From contig LR746274.1 of assembly GCA_902729315.2 (NCBI GenBank), forward strand, positions 6,569,037 through 6,633,036: 64,000 bases of DNA, written 5' to 3'. Each line of letters opens with the position of its first letter. Positions within the stretch are counted from its first letter, which is position 1. Source of the DNA: Spirodela intermedia. Lineage: Eukaryota; Streptophyta; Magnoliopsida; Alismatales; Araceae. The notes below the pieces were generated by a model. That model had not been told where the DNA came from. It was given only the letters and a program-made list of their open reading frames with translations, and made no database searches. Both the position numbers and the translations under genes were made by a program. This document shows positions 1 through 11,050 of the stretch, in pieces.

Positions 1-31
1 TTACTGTCTCTTAAACAAAGATGTTTGCCAG

Positions 32-3000
32 GTAAGAGAGGCGCCGAGGAGCCTACCGAGATTCCAGTGAACTTGAAGAAGCAGAAGAAGACGGGTGTAC
101 TTAAGAAGGAGGAGAAAAAGACGAAGAAGATCGTACATAATCCGCTACCGAAGGAAGACAATGGTACCTCTGAGGAGACCATATCATCAGAATCTTCTGA
201 TGGAGTAAGTGTCAGAGGGCTCACTACTCGGTTATGGAGGTTTTGTTTATTAAAAAAAATACCCATGCTTGTTTTATTTCAGTTTTTTGAAAATATTTGC
301 CAGCTTTGAATTCGTTTTATGTTGATTCAGGAGCTTGGTTCTAAACTTTCTGCAAAGTCGTCTGCTGTTGCTCCTAAGAATGGTTCAGTGAAGAAGATGA
401 AGGTATTTCATACGAAAGTTCAGTAATATGATCAAGATGTGGTATGATCTGATGTCAAATCGTTGTGGGTATTCTTTTCCACGATAATTCCATAGAACTT
501 CACTTTGCTTTTCGGAGTGTCTTATAAAACTAGTTTTTAAAGTTTTTGACGATAACGCTGCAACCTTTAAATCGTCTCCTTCTGTGTTCCCATTAATCAG
601 CGACAGCATCTCTGACTATCATTTCCCGCGTCTTTTTCATGATGTTTCTTTCGCTGCACGCCTCTGAAATAGAGTTGAAAATGCTTTAATGTAGCAGCAT
701 TGATTACCACAGAAAAATCTAAGAAAATTTTAAAATATCAAGATTTTTCCGAGGCTATTTGTGCTCTTCGATTTATAGATTTCGCTTTCTAGCTTTGGTA
801 GTTGGGTATTTCATTTCTCACTTTGATTCTGATGACGAGGTCATTATGCATCTTCGTTATTTATCAAACTACACTGAATGTTGTGAGCTCGTCACTCTGA
901 TATGTAGTTTCATATTATTAGAATCCTTGATGCAGAAAGTGGCGCCAACAGCTAAAAAAAGAGCTGCACCTAAATGGGAGGAGGATGAGGAGTTGAGTGA
1001 CGCCTCCGATCGTGACTCAGACGCAGACGAGGAGAAAGTATGCTTCTTAACCCGCAAATACTACTATTTCACCATTGTTCATTAGCCCTAGAATAGAAAA
1101 GAAAATGAATCAAAGCATTTATTGGAATTCGAGTGCTTTGCCATTATATGAGTCATTAGAATGTTATTATTTACGTTGAAGTTTATATCCTATTGAATGG
1201 GGTTCAACAATCATTCGGGTGCTTATCTTTGATTCGTGTCTGCTTAATTTTTTGCATCTCTGCAATGTCTGACATCAAGAAGGCCGACGCCAAAGTTTCT
1301 AAGATGGATGAAGGTCTTAGTGATGATGGTGTCGATGATGGCAGTGCTGAGGAAGGGTCCGATGGTGAGCCCTCCGAAGTGCAAGAGTCGAAGCAGGTAA
1401 AACCTCAAATAAGATTTCATTGAGGTGCGTCTGCTCTGCACGGAGAGATCATGCACATCTTTGTGTTTGTGTGGTCTCTTCTATTTCTTGGTCTTGTCTT
1501 ATTCGTTTGTTGCATCTATAATCGAATTCCAGTCGGCAGATGATTCTGAAGAGGATTCCCCTGATGAGGACTCATCAGATGAAGAAAGCGAAGATGAGAA
1601 ACCTACCAAGTCCCTGAAGAAGGTGAATTACGTCCTGAGAACAAACGATTTTTTTTTCACTTTGTTGTTTATACAAGTTTTCCGCAGATTTTGACAATTG
1701 TAGTCAGAATCGGCGTGCTTGTTCTTGCCCACGCTGCAGTCGCTTTCCATAGATGTATCCTAATGGCCTACTGATTTGAAGTCAAAGATACGCCGGTGTA
1801 TCATGGCAAGATATTGAGGAATACTCTGTCTTGAGCTGCTATGAAAATGATTCTTTAAATTCGATGTTTACCAGATCCATGGTGAATTTGATGGAGCAGT
1901 AAATTAAGGGCTCATTTCTGCGCCAGCCAATCAATTAATCGGGTTAAAAATCGTTTATCTTAAAAATCCTATCATAATGTCCTGCAACGATTGGTATTTG
2001 TGTGTGAACCTCTGAAACACACGCATCAGTCTTTTTAATCTCATTGCTCAGCTGACTTGAGTAACTCTCGTGAAATCAGAAATAAATCTTCGAAGTTTTT
2101 TTTCGTCTTGACATCCTACCTTCCTGATGATATGAATTGAGGCTTGAATGGTTTTCTTGTAGGCTAAAACCCCGGTGTCACAGTCGGGTGAGAAAACAAA
2201 GACCTTGTTTCTCGGGAACTTATCCTTTGATGCTGGTGAAGATGACGTGTATGTAGAAACCAACAGCTTCAATGCCTGCACGTTATAATCTCCTAATATC
2301 TTTGATTCACTGTGGTTTATTATTTCAGGACGGATTTCTTCAAAGATGTTGGTGAGATCGTCAGCATTCGACTGGCGAAATCTGAGAACGGAAAATCTAG
2401 AGGGTTTGGTCATGTTGAATTCGCCACAGAGGGAGAAGCCCGAAAGGTACGAACATCAAATCTGCGTTCAGCTCTATATAGTTCATGAACTCTTCTACTT
2501 TGAGCTGTTGTGAATGCGATAATCCGTCTATAATCGATCTTCTGATGTCTTCTATTCATGGGTGTTGTCTTATCAATTTTTTTTCGTGTAATCATATGGG
2601 AGGCTCTTGCACTTAACGGGGAGGAGATGCTTGGGCGCCAAGTGAAGCTCGATTTAGCCCGCGAGAAGGGTGCATCCACTCCACAGAGCGGGTACTGTCC
2701 TATGATCGACCTGCCTTTCCTTTTTCATTTCTAGTAGGATCGATTTTCTAGGATTTGTTTTCGTAGGAAAACTATGATTTTACAATGATAGCAGTAATAG
2801 TTATAATTTTGCATGCCCAGTTTTTCCTTTTTTGTATTAGTGAATGGTTTCTCTTATGATCATGTGTAGAAGAACTATTGTCGGGATAACTGTATGTTTA
2901 TGATAAGCCTATGGTCCAATTCCCTAAGGAAGTCTCTGGTTTTTAACAATGAAAGTGCTTATCCAACACTTTTTTTATCCTAATAATACTTTTTACTGTT

Positions 3001-4063
3001 TTGGAATGGATCGGCAGTTTTTCAGTTTTTTGATAAAAATATAAGATTTCTCTTACAGTCATGAGTAGAATTGTCCGGTTTAAGGCATGCTGATGATAAA
3101 CCGATGGCCTTTTTTCTTAGGAAGTTGATGGCTTTACAAGTACGTAACATTCTTTGCCGGCTCTCATTTTCTTGATAACGTTATTACTAGCAATCTGGAG
3201 TGGAGAAAACTGCACATTTTTTAAATAAACGGTTTCTCTCATATTCATTGCTAAGAAGATCTTCAGACCAAATTGGAACTAGATTCTATTTTCATAACAA
3301 TTATATTGTTTATGATATTATTCGACTCTATTTTTCCTGATAAGGTGTTGATTCTGGGTAAATAAAATTATCGGTTTAAATCTGCAAAACATTCTTTTTT
3401 CGATAATCGGCAGTTAGATCGAATGTAAATCCAGTTGACAGTTTTCTCCTAACCTTTAGGAAGAACAACTCTGACCAAAAGGTTGGAAGGGGAGGCGAGA
3501 GCCAGACAGTCTTTGTCAAGGGGTTTGACCGGTCCCTTGACGAAGATCAAGTAATTATTCCCTCCCGCGGTAAGATTAAATCGATCGTCGGCCAAGAACC
3601 CTAGTTCTCAAACCATATCTACTTTCTTGCAGATCCGGACTTCCCTAGAGGAGCATTTTGGTTCCTGCGGTGAGATTACTCGGATTTCTGTCCCGAAGGA
3701 GTATGAGACCGGGGCCCCGAGAGGGTGGGTTAATTGCGTTTAGTTGATTTCTGGATACAATTCCTTCGAGAATTGAGTCTTTGCGTTGACTTCGATGGGC
3801 GAATTCGTGGTCGCAGGATTGCTTACATTGACTTCAAGGACAAGGACGGCTTTGACCTGGCCCTGGATCTCAACGGTTCTTCTCTTGGGGACCACCCCCT
3901 GACCGTGGATGGAGCAAAGCCTAGGGTGGACGGCGGTGCTGATAGGGGTCGTGGGGGCCGCGGCGGTAGAGGCCGGGGTGGCGGCGGCAGGTTTGGCGGC
4001 AGGGGTCGCGGTGGCGGCGGCAGGGGTCGTGGAGGCGGCGGCAGGGGTCGCGGGAGGCGTTGA
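32..4063 (+). CDS. Nucleolin-like protein, upstream tandem copy (5' end outside window)
   Basis: Nucleolin acts in the nucleolus on rDNA chromatin and pre-rRNA processing. Visible coding exons with GT-AG borders: 32-204, 331-402, 936-1037, 1280-1396, 1533-1622, 2163-2248, 2329-2446, 2603-2691, 3460-3550, 3633-3724, 3817-4063. The frame stays open through all of them. The N-terminal part is Lys-rich blocks alternating with Ser/Asp/Glu stretches. RRM1 follows (RNP2 TLFLGNLSF, RNP1 SRGFGHVEF), then RRM2 (RNP2 TVFVKGFDRS, RNP1-like IAYIDFKDKD), then a Gly/Arg-rich tail ending GRGRR. Exon borders match the downstream copy at 5282-9582, so the two are tandem duplicates. This copy has a shorter acidic region and lacks the final exon that gives the other copy its GKKTTFGDD end. 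The first exons lie off the left edge. Small acidic exons between 402 and 936 could have been missed. Confidence 0.85.
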
Positions 4064-4413
4064 CTTTGACGCTCTTTATGTGGTGGCTAAATGTTAGGCG
4101 ATATTTCCAATTCTGAGTATTTGTTGTTGTATCTTTCCGAACAGTGCAAGTCGCCATAAATGTATTCTGTTCCCGGCTTGAATTATTTTATACCCAGCAA
4201 TGTCTCTATGCTCGTAGTTATTTAGATTCGCATGAGGGAAAGGGGGAGAATTTACGTAGTAAGTTATTTTTTGTACCACCGATTATATATATGTAGAAGT
4301 AGAAACAAAACTAGAAATGATAAAAATGTTCCCAAAACTTGAAGCCGATTTTTTTTATACCTTTTTAAGATTTAGTTTCTGCTTGCGGCTTTATTTGACT
4401 CCCCACCGGGGGG

Positions 4414-4415
<2 letters not shown>
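4064..4415. other. 3' UTR and spacer between the tandem nucleolin genes
   Basis: No gene is seen. The first part is presumably the 3' UTR of the upstream nucleolin gene. The region is AT-rich and leads into the GA microsatellite. Confidence 0.5.

Positions 4416-4449
<34 letters not shown>
4416..4449 (+). repeat. (GA)n microsatellite in the nucleolin promoter/5' leader
   Basis: A run of about 17 GA units lies 830 bp upstream of the start codon of the second nucleolin gene. GA/CT tracts are common in plant core promoters and 5' leaders. Confidence 0.95.
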
Positions 4450-4451
<2 letters not shown>

Positions 4452-4569
4452 AGAAGGCACGCTGGCGGTGGGGTAGATCGTGGGTCGTCCGTTCGTCTTG
4501 ATTATCGCCGATAGATCGGACGGCACAACTCGGTGGCCCGAGGTGTCAGGAAATTCTCGCCCTCTTCTT

Positions 4570-4668
4570 AAACCCTAGGCCACGGTTAGGGTTTTTAGCA
4601 CCAGCAGAATCGGCGCCTCTTAGCGCCCCTGCAGATACCACCTTCCCTCCGTCCCTGCTTAAACCCTA
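4570..4668 (+). promoter_or_regulatory. Telo-box cluster upstream of the second nucleolin gene
   Basis: AAACCCTA occurs at 4570-4577 and 4661-4668, and its reverse complement TAGGGTTT at 4587-4594. Telo-boxes (interstitial AAACCCTA motifs) are established in promoters of plant translation and ribosome-biogenesis genes. Three copies within 100 bp, 0.6 kb ahead of a nucleolin start codon, fit that role. The transcription start is not fixed by the sequence; a 5' UTR intron is likely because the start codon lies in a short exon after a long AT-rich stretch (about 4745-5250). Confidence 0.65.
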
Positions 4669-5281
4669 ACTTTCTACTGTTCTTGCGGCTGCAGAGCGGG
4701 CGCCTCCTCTCCCGTCCAATCTCTTCTGCCGACTTCTTTTCCTGGTAAATCCATCTGTTGATGTATCAGCTTCTGGGGTTTGTCCTCCGTTCTTCATGTT
4801 TCGTAGGGATATGGAAGTCGGTCTTTCTCTCTCTCTAGCTCCATCTCCATTCATCAATCTGTTTTTTTTATCGTCTTCTCGGATTCTCGTGATGATATGT
4901 ATCTGATGCACTGCGGTAGCTCCTCGTTTCGTCTCAAAGTACGTTTATTCCTGGTTTTCCGTGGGTTTTGGTTCATGTGTACCTGACTTGTGTTAAAGCA
5001 GACCCAGGACTTGATTTGAGCGTAGGGCTTGCATGATTAATATAGTCTCTTTCTTCCTCCCTCCTTTTTCGCGTTTAGGTGCCTTTTTTCATTTCAGGTA
5101 TTCTATTCCCACAGAATAATGCTTATCTGTTGTTGTCTAAATGACTTGGAGCAACAATCATACCATGTCCTATGTTTATCTTTCCTGTGTAGAGCTTATT
5201 TTTTGAAATGTTAGCAAACTTATGAAATTTAAGTATTTTTGTTTCTCCTTCAGTTCCTTGCGTAGTCCCATTTATACCAAG

Positions 5282-8200
5282 ATGGGCAAGTCGAGCAAGA
5301 AGTCCAGCATGGAGGTATTCATTACCGCTTCTGTCATTCTTTCTTTATTACGTTATAATCCCTACCTCTTCCTTTGTACGAGTTAATATTATTGTTTCGC
5401 CGCAGATCGCTGCTGCTCCGGTTACACTCTCTCCTGCTAAGTCTGCCAAGAAAGGTTAATAGATATCTCTTACTTCGTTGTTCAGTTTGTGCTGAAAATG
5501 TCATGTGTTGATCTTGTTTTGGTTTGTTGCACATGCTCATGAAACCGTGTTTATCTCGTGTAGGGAAGAGGGATGCTGAGGAGTCCATAGAGAACCCCGT
5601 TAGTTTAAAGAAGCAGAAGAAGGAAGTTGTCAAGGAAGTGCCTAAACAAGAGGATAAGAAGACAAAGAGGACAAAGAAGACACTTCCTGTTGTTCCTCCG
5701 AAGGTGGAAAGCACTAGCTCAGAGGAGACCACATCTTCAGAGTCTTCGGATGAGGTGAGTTTGAAGGACTGGTGGCCTGTTGTCTGTATAGAATTTCTGC
5801 CCATATATGCCTGTGAAAATACATGCCACCTCCTTATTTATTGCATGATGTTTCAGGAGCCTGTTTCTAAAGTTGTTAGCAAGCTGCCTGCTTCAGCTTC
5901 TAAAAACGGCTCAGTAAAGAGAAAGAAGGAAAGTAGTTCATCTGAAAGTGAGAGTGATAGTGATTCTGAGGAAGAGAAGGTGAGTTATGTAGTCAGATCT
6001 TGTTGGTTTCTTTTTGTTCAAAATTCCCGCTTCTGTTCCTTTTGATTCATGCTAACTGTGTATTTTGTTCAAGATATTTGACGTACTGGGAATCATATGA
6101 TATCTATTAATTCATAGAGTTCGCAGTTTGTGAATAAGTTCTCTATCAGTTTATCCCTCTGCCTTTTTATCTGCTTTTATGTTTTTTTTGGGTGTTTGAG
6201 GATCCGTTTTATGCCAACTGTCTGTTTGTTTTTATGAGGGTATATCCTTTATGGTTGTCTGAGAACGTGTTTATTCTCACTTTCCCTTAAGTCTAAGATC
6301 TTCTCTTTACATTAGACCATTTACTCGCAGGCAAAGACTACCAAGACAACTCTACCAGTCAAAAAGCTTCCGACCGCAGCAGTGAAGAATGGGACCGCAG
6401 TGGTTGCTAAGAAAGCTGAATCAAGCGATAACAGCTCAGAAGATAGCAGCTCAGAAGATGACACTGTAAGTTTAAATATTCTTTTAATCTTCCCATCTTA
6501 GTAATTATCAGCTTACAGCTGAGCATGATATACGTGTGTGGATGTAGTAGTACCTTTTAACACTTAATTGATTAAGTTGTAAATACGAAAATTTTCAGGG
6601 GAAAGTTGTTGCAGTTCCTGTGCAGTCTAAGCAACCATCGAAAGCTCCCGTGTCCATCTCAAAGAAGAAGGAAGATTCTAGTGACAGTTCTGAAAGTGAT
6701 TCTGAAGATGAGGTCATGCCTCATCTGCTTCTTATCCATTTACTTGAAGAAAATTCATGTGAACGTTATTATGCTGATATTTAGTAGGGTGTTGCTTCAT
6801 TTATTTAATACAGAAGCCTACTTCCGTCCCAAAGGCTGCTCCAGCAGCCTTGAAAGCTGCTGCATCTAAGGAAGAGTCTAGTGATTCCTCAGATAGTGAT
6901 TCTGGCACAGACGAGGATAGTGTTAGTTTCTTCTCCCCGGCTAGTATGTCAGCACGTTATGTCTCCACGTTGTCTTCTTATTTTTTAAGGTCCCGTATGA
7001 TTACACTTGTTTTCAGGTTCCTGCTGCCAAACCGGCTGCAAAGCCTGCACTCGCAAAAGGAAAAGATACCAAGCAGGTATTCAATTATGTTATCTCGTGT
7101 TTTCTTTGCAGTTACTCCAGGGGATAAGTTCATTAATGAGAAATTTCTCTTTATCTTCTCCCGCTGCTTTGACAGTAGCTATTTTTAGTGGTGCAAAATT
7201 TATCTACGATAGGTATTCCTGGTGATATAAGGTTTCTAGGTCGTAGAAAAATCACCCTTATTTGAAAAATTGTTTTCAGATTTAACGAGGATTTTCTTTC
7301 ATTGCCAATCAAGTTATTTGTTGAAATTATTGTTTGCATTATTTAGTATCCGTAATCTAATCTTATTTTGTTACTCTTTAATGTTTATTATCTAAAGGCT
7401 GCCGCCAAGGTTGCTAAGAAAGACTCAAGTAGTGATGAAGAGGATGATGATAGTTCTGATGAAAGCTCAGATGAAGAACCTTCTAAAGTGCAACAGATCA
7501 AACAGGTTTGAAGCCCAACTAAAAGTCTTGTGAGACGCACATTATATATATGCATATATATGATAATGTTGATGATTATGGTTTTGTATGCCTTCGCTGT
7601 ACTTTACATTTATATTGGCTTTGATAATCTCTCGCTTTGGTCTTATTAGCCTGCCAAGGCAGCTACTAAAAATAGCAGTTCGGAAGAAGATTCCTCAGAA
7701 GACTTATCATCAGATGAAGAAAGTGAGGATGAAAAGCCTCCTGCCAAAACCCCAAAGAAGGTGGCTGATATTATTCCCCTATTTAAAATTTTATTAGAAA
7801 TATCATCATATTTAATTTAGCGCCTCCAATAGCTGAGCTGAATTCTTTTAATTGTATCAGGACACTGACGTGGAAATGAAAGATACACAAGCGGCCAAAT
7901 CCGAAAAGAAAGAGGTATATTTCTATTTTCTATTATCGCTTTATATATTTGTATTGTGATTGGGTATGAAGCTCAGCTACTAATTGATTTTTGTAGGTCA
8001 AAACCCCTGCACCAAAAGCAAGCACAGGGGGAACCAAGACTTTATTTGTTGGAAATTTATCATTTGATGCCGGGCAGGATGATGTGTATGTGTACACCAA
8101 TTGACGACGCTTTCTATTTATCAACCACTGTCCTCTCCCCCTCCCCCATTTGTTATTTATTTGTTCTTTTCTGTATCAGAAAGGGGTTTTTCCAAGACGT

Positions 8201-9582
8201 GGCAGAGGTTGTTGACGTCCGACTGGCATGCTCCGAGGACGGGAGCTTCAGGGGATTTGGCCATGTGGAGTTTGCCACTGATGTGGACGCCGAGAAGGTA
8301 AGGACACCTAATGAATATTGATTGTTTAATAATTATTTTTTTTGCAGGCATAAGCTTTGGTATATCTCTGATTTGTTCACTGATTTTTTTGACGAATAGG
8401 CGCTTGAGCTTAACGGGCAGGAGCTGTTTGGCCGCCAGGTGAGGCTCGATTTGGCCCGTGAGAGAGGTGCTTTCACTCCGCAGAGCGGGTATTGTTCTTT
8501 GTCTTGAATTTTTTTCTTCGAGATGTCTTTTTAATGAAGGTTTAAAATAAATACGATTGACATGAAGAAGCTTACCAGTTTATTGGGCCATGTTATGTCT
8601 GCAGGAGGGATAACAATAGCTACCAGAAGGGTGGTAGAGGTAGCGAGAGCCAGACTGTGTTCATCAAGGGTTTCGACCGGTCCCTGGACGAGGATCAGGT
8701 GAATCGTTTGTGTTTTCAAAATTTCGTTACTTATTGAATATCTTCCTCAACCCTTGGTCTCTTCTTGTACTCTCTTCTTTGTCTGACTAATCGTGTTGAA
8801 TATCGCCCTGAACCTGATCCTCGTCCCCTCTCTCTCTCTTCCCCTATTTAAATTTTGTTAATATCTCCCATTTCTGATCATCATCGAAGTTTCTCATTTT
8901 TCTCGCTAAATCTACTGCAGGTCCGAAGCTCCTTGGAGCAGCATTTTGGTTCTTGTGGTGAGATCACCCGAATCTCCGTTCCCAAGGACTACGAGACCGG
9001 TGGCCCTAAGGGGTATGAAAATTCGCAAAGGAATGAATGTTCTTCGCCCAGTTGTTGGTGGCTCTCATGGGTGGTTGGCGGTGGTGTGTGCCTCTTGCAG
9101 GATTGCCTACATTGACTTCAAGGACAAGGACGCCTTCAATGGTGCCTTGGAGCTCAATGGCTCGGCCCTCGGTGACTACTACCTGACGGTGGACGAAGCC
9201 AAGCCAAGGGGTGACAGCGGCAGCTTTGGAAGTGGCGGCTTCAGTGGCGGCGGCAGGAGCGGTAGCAGGAGTGGCCGGGATGGGGGCAGCTTTGGAAGTG
9301 GCGGTCGCAGCGGTGGCCGAGATGGGGGCAGGTTTGGCGGCAGGGGCCGCGGTGGGTTTGGTGGTGGTCGAGGCGGCGGTGGTGGCAGGGGCCGTGGCGG
9401 CGGTCGGACTCCTGGCAGGCCGAGCATGGCCACCCCCGGCACTGGTAAGAAAAGGCCCCCTCCCAGAGGGCGGTCATACCGTTCTTCGTTTCTTTGCCGC
9501 CTTGTCAATCATTTACCGAAATTTCATCTGTGCGTAAATCTCCCTCCTCGCAGGGAAGAAGACCACCTTCGGCGACGACTAG
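5282..9582 (+). CDS. NUCL: Nucleolin-like protein, complete gene with 18 coding exons
   Basis: Nucleolar RNA-binding protein expected to control rDNA chromatin state and pre-rRNA processing. Coding exons: 5282-5314, 5406-5454, 5564-5754, 5857-5979, 6331-6465, 6599-6712, 6814-6921, 7017-7076, 7398-7505, 7650-7760, 7861-7914, 7997-8085, 8180-8297, 8400-8488, 8605-8698, 8921-9012, 9101-9444, 9554-9582. They sum to 1,941 nt (646 residues plus stop). The start MGKSSKKSSME matches the family N terminus. Residues up to about 370 are Lys-rich blocks and Ser/Asp/Glu repeats, each roughly one exon, a pattern that suggests exon duplication. RRM1 has RNP2 TLFVGNLSF and RNP1 FRGFGHVEF; RRM2 has RNP2 TVFIKGFDRS and RNP1-like IAYIDFKDKD. 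A Gly/Arg/Ser-rich GAR tail is followed by a short end, GKKTTFGDD. Three telo-boxes lie upstream. Family call is secure; whether it is the NUCL1- or NUCL2-type orthologue is not. Confidence 0.93.
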
Positions 9583-10289
9583 GAGGCCTTGCCGGTGGGC
9601 TCTGTTCAGTGACCGATGTGTGAACCGTTTGATTGCCGGTGGATTGCCCCAGTTAATCTTTATGTTAGAAAACGTCAAACTCCTGATTTCTATTTTTTTT
9701 GTCGTGTGACACTTGATTGCCGACTTTCATGGGTTTCATCCTCGACCTTTATTTAGCCCGACTGGAATTCATCGATTTTTATAGAGGTTCTCGCAATTAA
9801 AGCAATATAGATACCTATAAAGCAATATAGACTCGTATCATATCAAATGCATTAATTAGAGAACTAAGAGAGGGGATAGATGAGAAAGGAGACTGAATTA
9901 GCATTGCTATCGTACCCTAAATTGGACAATACGAGGAAAACGAATGCGAGACAAGATGTAATTGTTTGTTCCCAAGAAAATGATCCGACGACTTGGGTAG
10001 GCACAGAAATGATGATTTTCTGTCTCAATTGCAGAAAATTTACCAATACCAGAAAATGCTTTCACGACTACATTATTTTACCTGTAATTATATTTTTGGG
10101 GTACAAACCTGTACGGCTATCTTTTCAAACAACAGAGCTAACAAAAATCTTTGACGCACACATATTAGATGCCACTACCGTCAGAAATCGGAATATGATT
10201 TTCTCGTCGGAATGTTTTAAAAACCTGCACAACTATGTTTCAGGAACATCTAAATTTGAAATCCTGAATGTATGGTTAACTATGTTACG
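9583..10289. other. 3' UTR of nucleolin gene and intergenic spacer
   Basis: Probable 3' UTR to about 9760, then AT-rich spacer. An open frame of 140 codons at 9880-10302 (plus) has no recognisable motif, no codon pattern like its neighbours and no homologue I know, so I do not call it a gene. Confidence 0.4.
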
Positions 10290-11050
10290 CCACCCATACT
10301 AGATGTGTATGCTTTAGTTGCTACATCACTCTCTAGCCTGTGATGCAATAATAACGCGGAAGATAAATAATATTTGGGGTTGAATCCACAAAGTTCTAAT
10401 ATTAGGGAAAAAATCAACCTTTGAATCCATAGATTTAGAGTCTTCAACTCTTGAATCCACAAGGGGGCGTTTGAATTCACAAGTAAGAAGGAAAGATTAT
10501 CACAATAGAAAAAATTAATTCAACTAAAAGGTGAGAACCTCAGGTTAAAATGAGAGACTTTATACAGGCCTAGAAAGGAGGTGGGGCGCTTTCAAAAAGA
10601 TCCTAATAGATTCTAGGGACATAATCTAACTAGCTCTGAAATGACTTAAAATAGACTTTTGAAAATACTTTGACTAACTTTGAAATGACCTGAAACAAAC
10701 TCTAACAAGTAAATATATTGAACAACTTAGGTACAAACTCTGACATTTAGAGATATTGAGCAGATCTTAAGTACACACTCTAATAGTCAGAGATTCTGAA
10801 TAGATCTTTGGTATAAACTAAATCATATTAAAGTCACTTTTAGAAAGAAATAGACATAAAGTGCCTTATAAAAGTGAAAGGACATAAAGTAGGAAACAAA
10901 GATTACTTTTCAGACCTTCAGTCCACTAGTGACATATGTGAGCTCCCTTTTTAGCACTTTTTACTTTATGACCCAAATTTAGGATAAGTGGGCCTAAATT
11001 TGAAATTGAGACTTCAACTTTTGTCTTGAATTACATTAGTTTCTCCTTCT
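10290..11050 (-). repeat. Possible 3' LTR or untranslated end of the chromovirus-like element
   Basis: The stretch follows the integrase remnant in its own reading direction. It holds four irregular copies of a TTGAATCCACAAG-like motif between about 10378 and 10482. No clean TG...CA ends or target duplication were found, so its borders are a guess. Confidence 0.3.

Noticed and set aside
1-4063. Upstream nucleolin copy as a pseudogene
   Set aside because: Eleven visible exons join with no stop or frameshift and normal splice sites; both RRMs are intact.
9880-10302. 140-codon frame after the nucleolin gene
   Set aside because: No recognisable motif, AT-rich, and it runs toward repeat-derived sequence; most likely chance.
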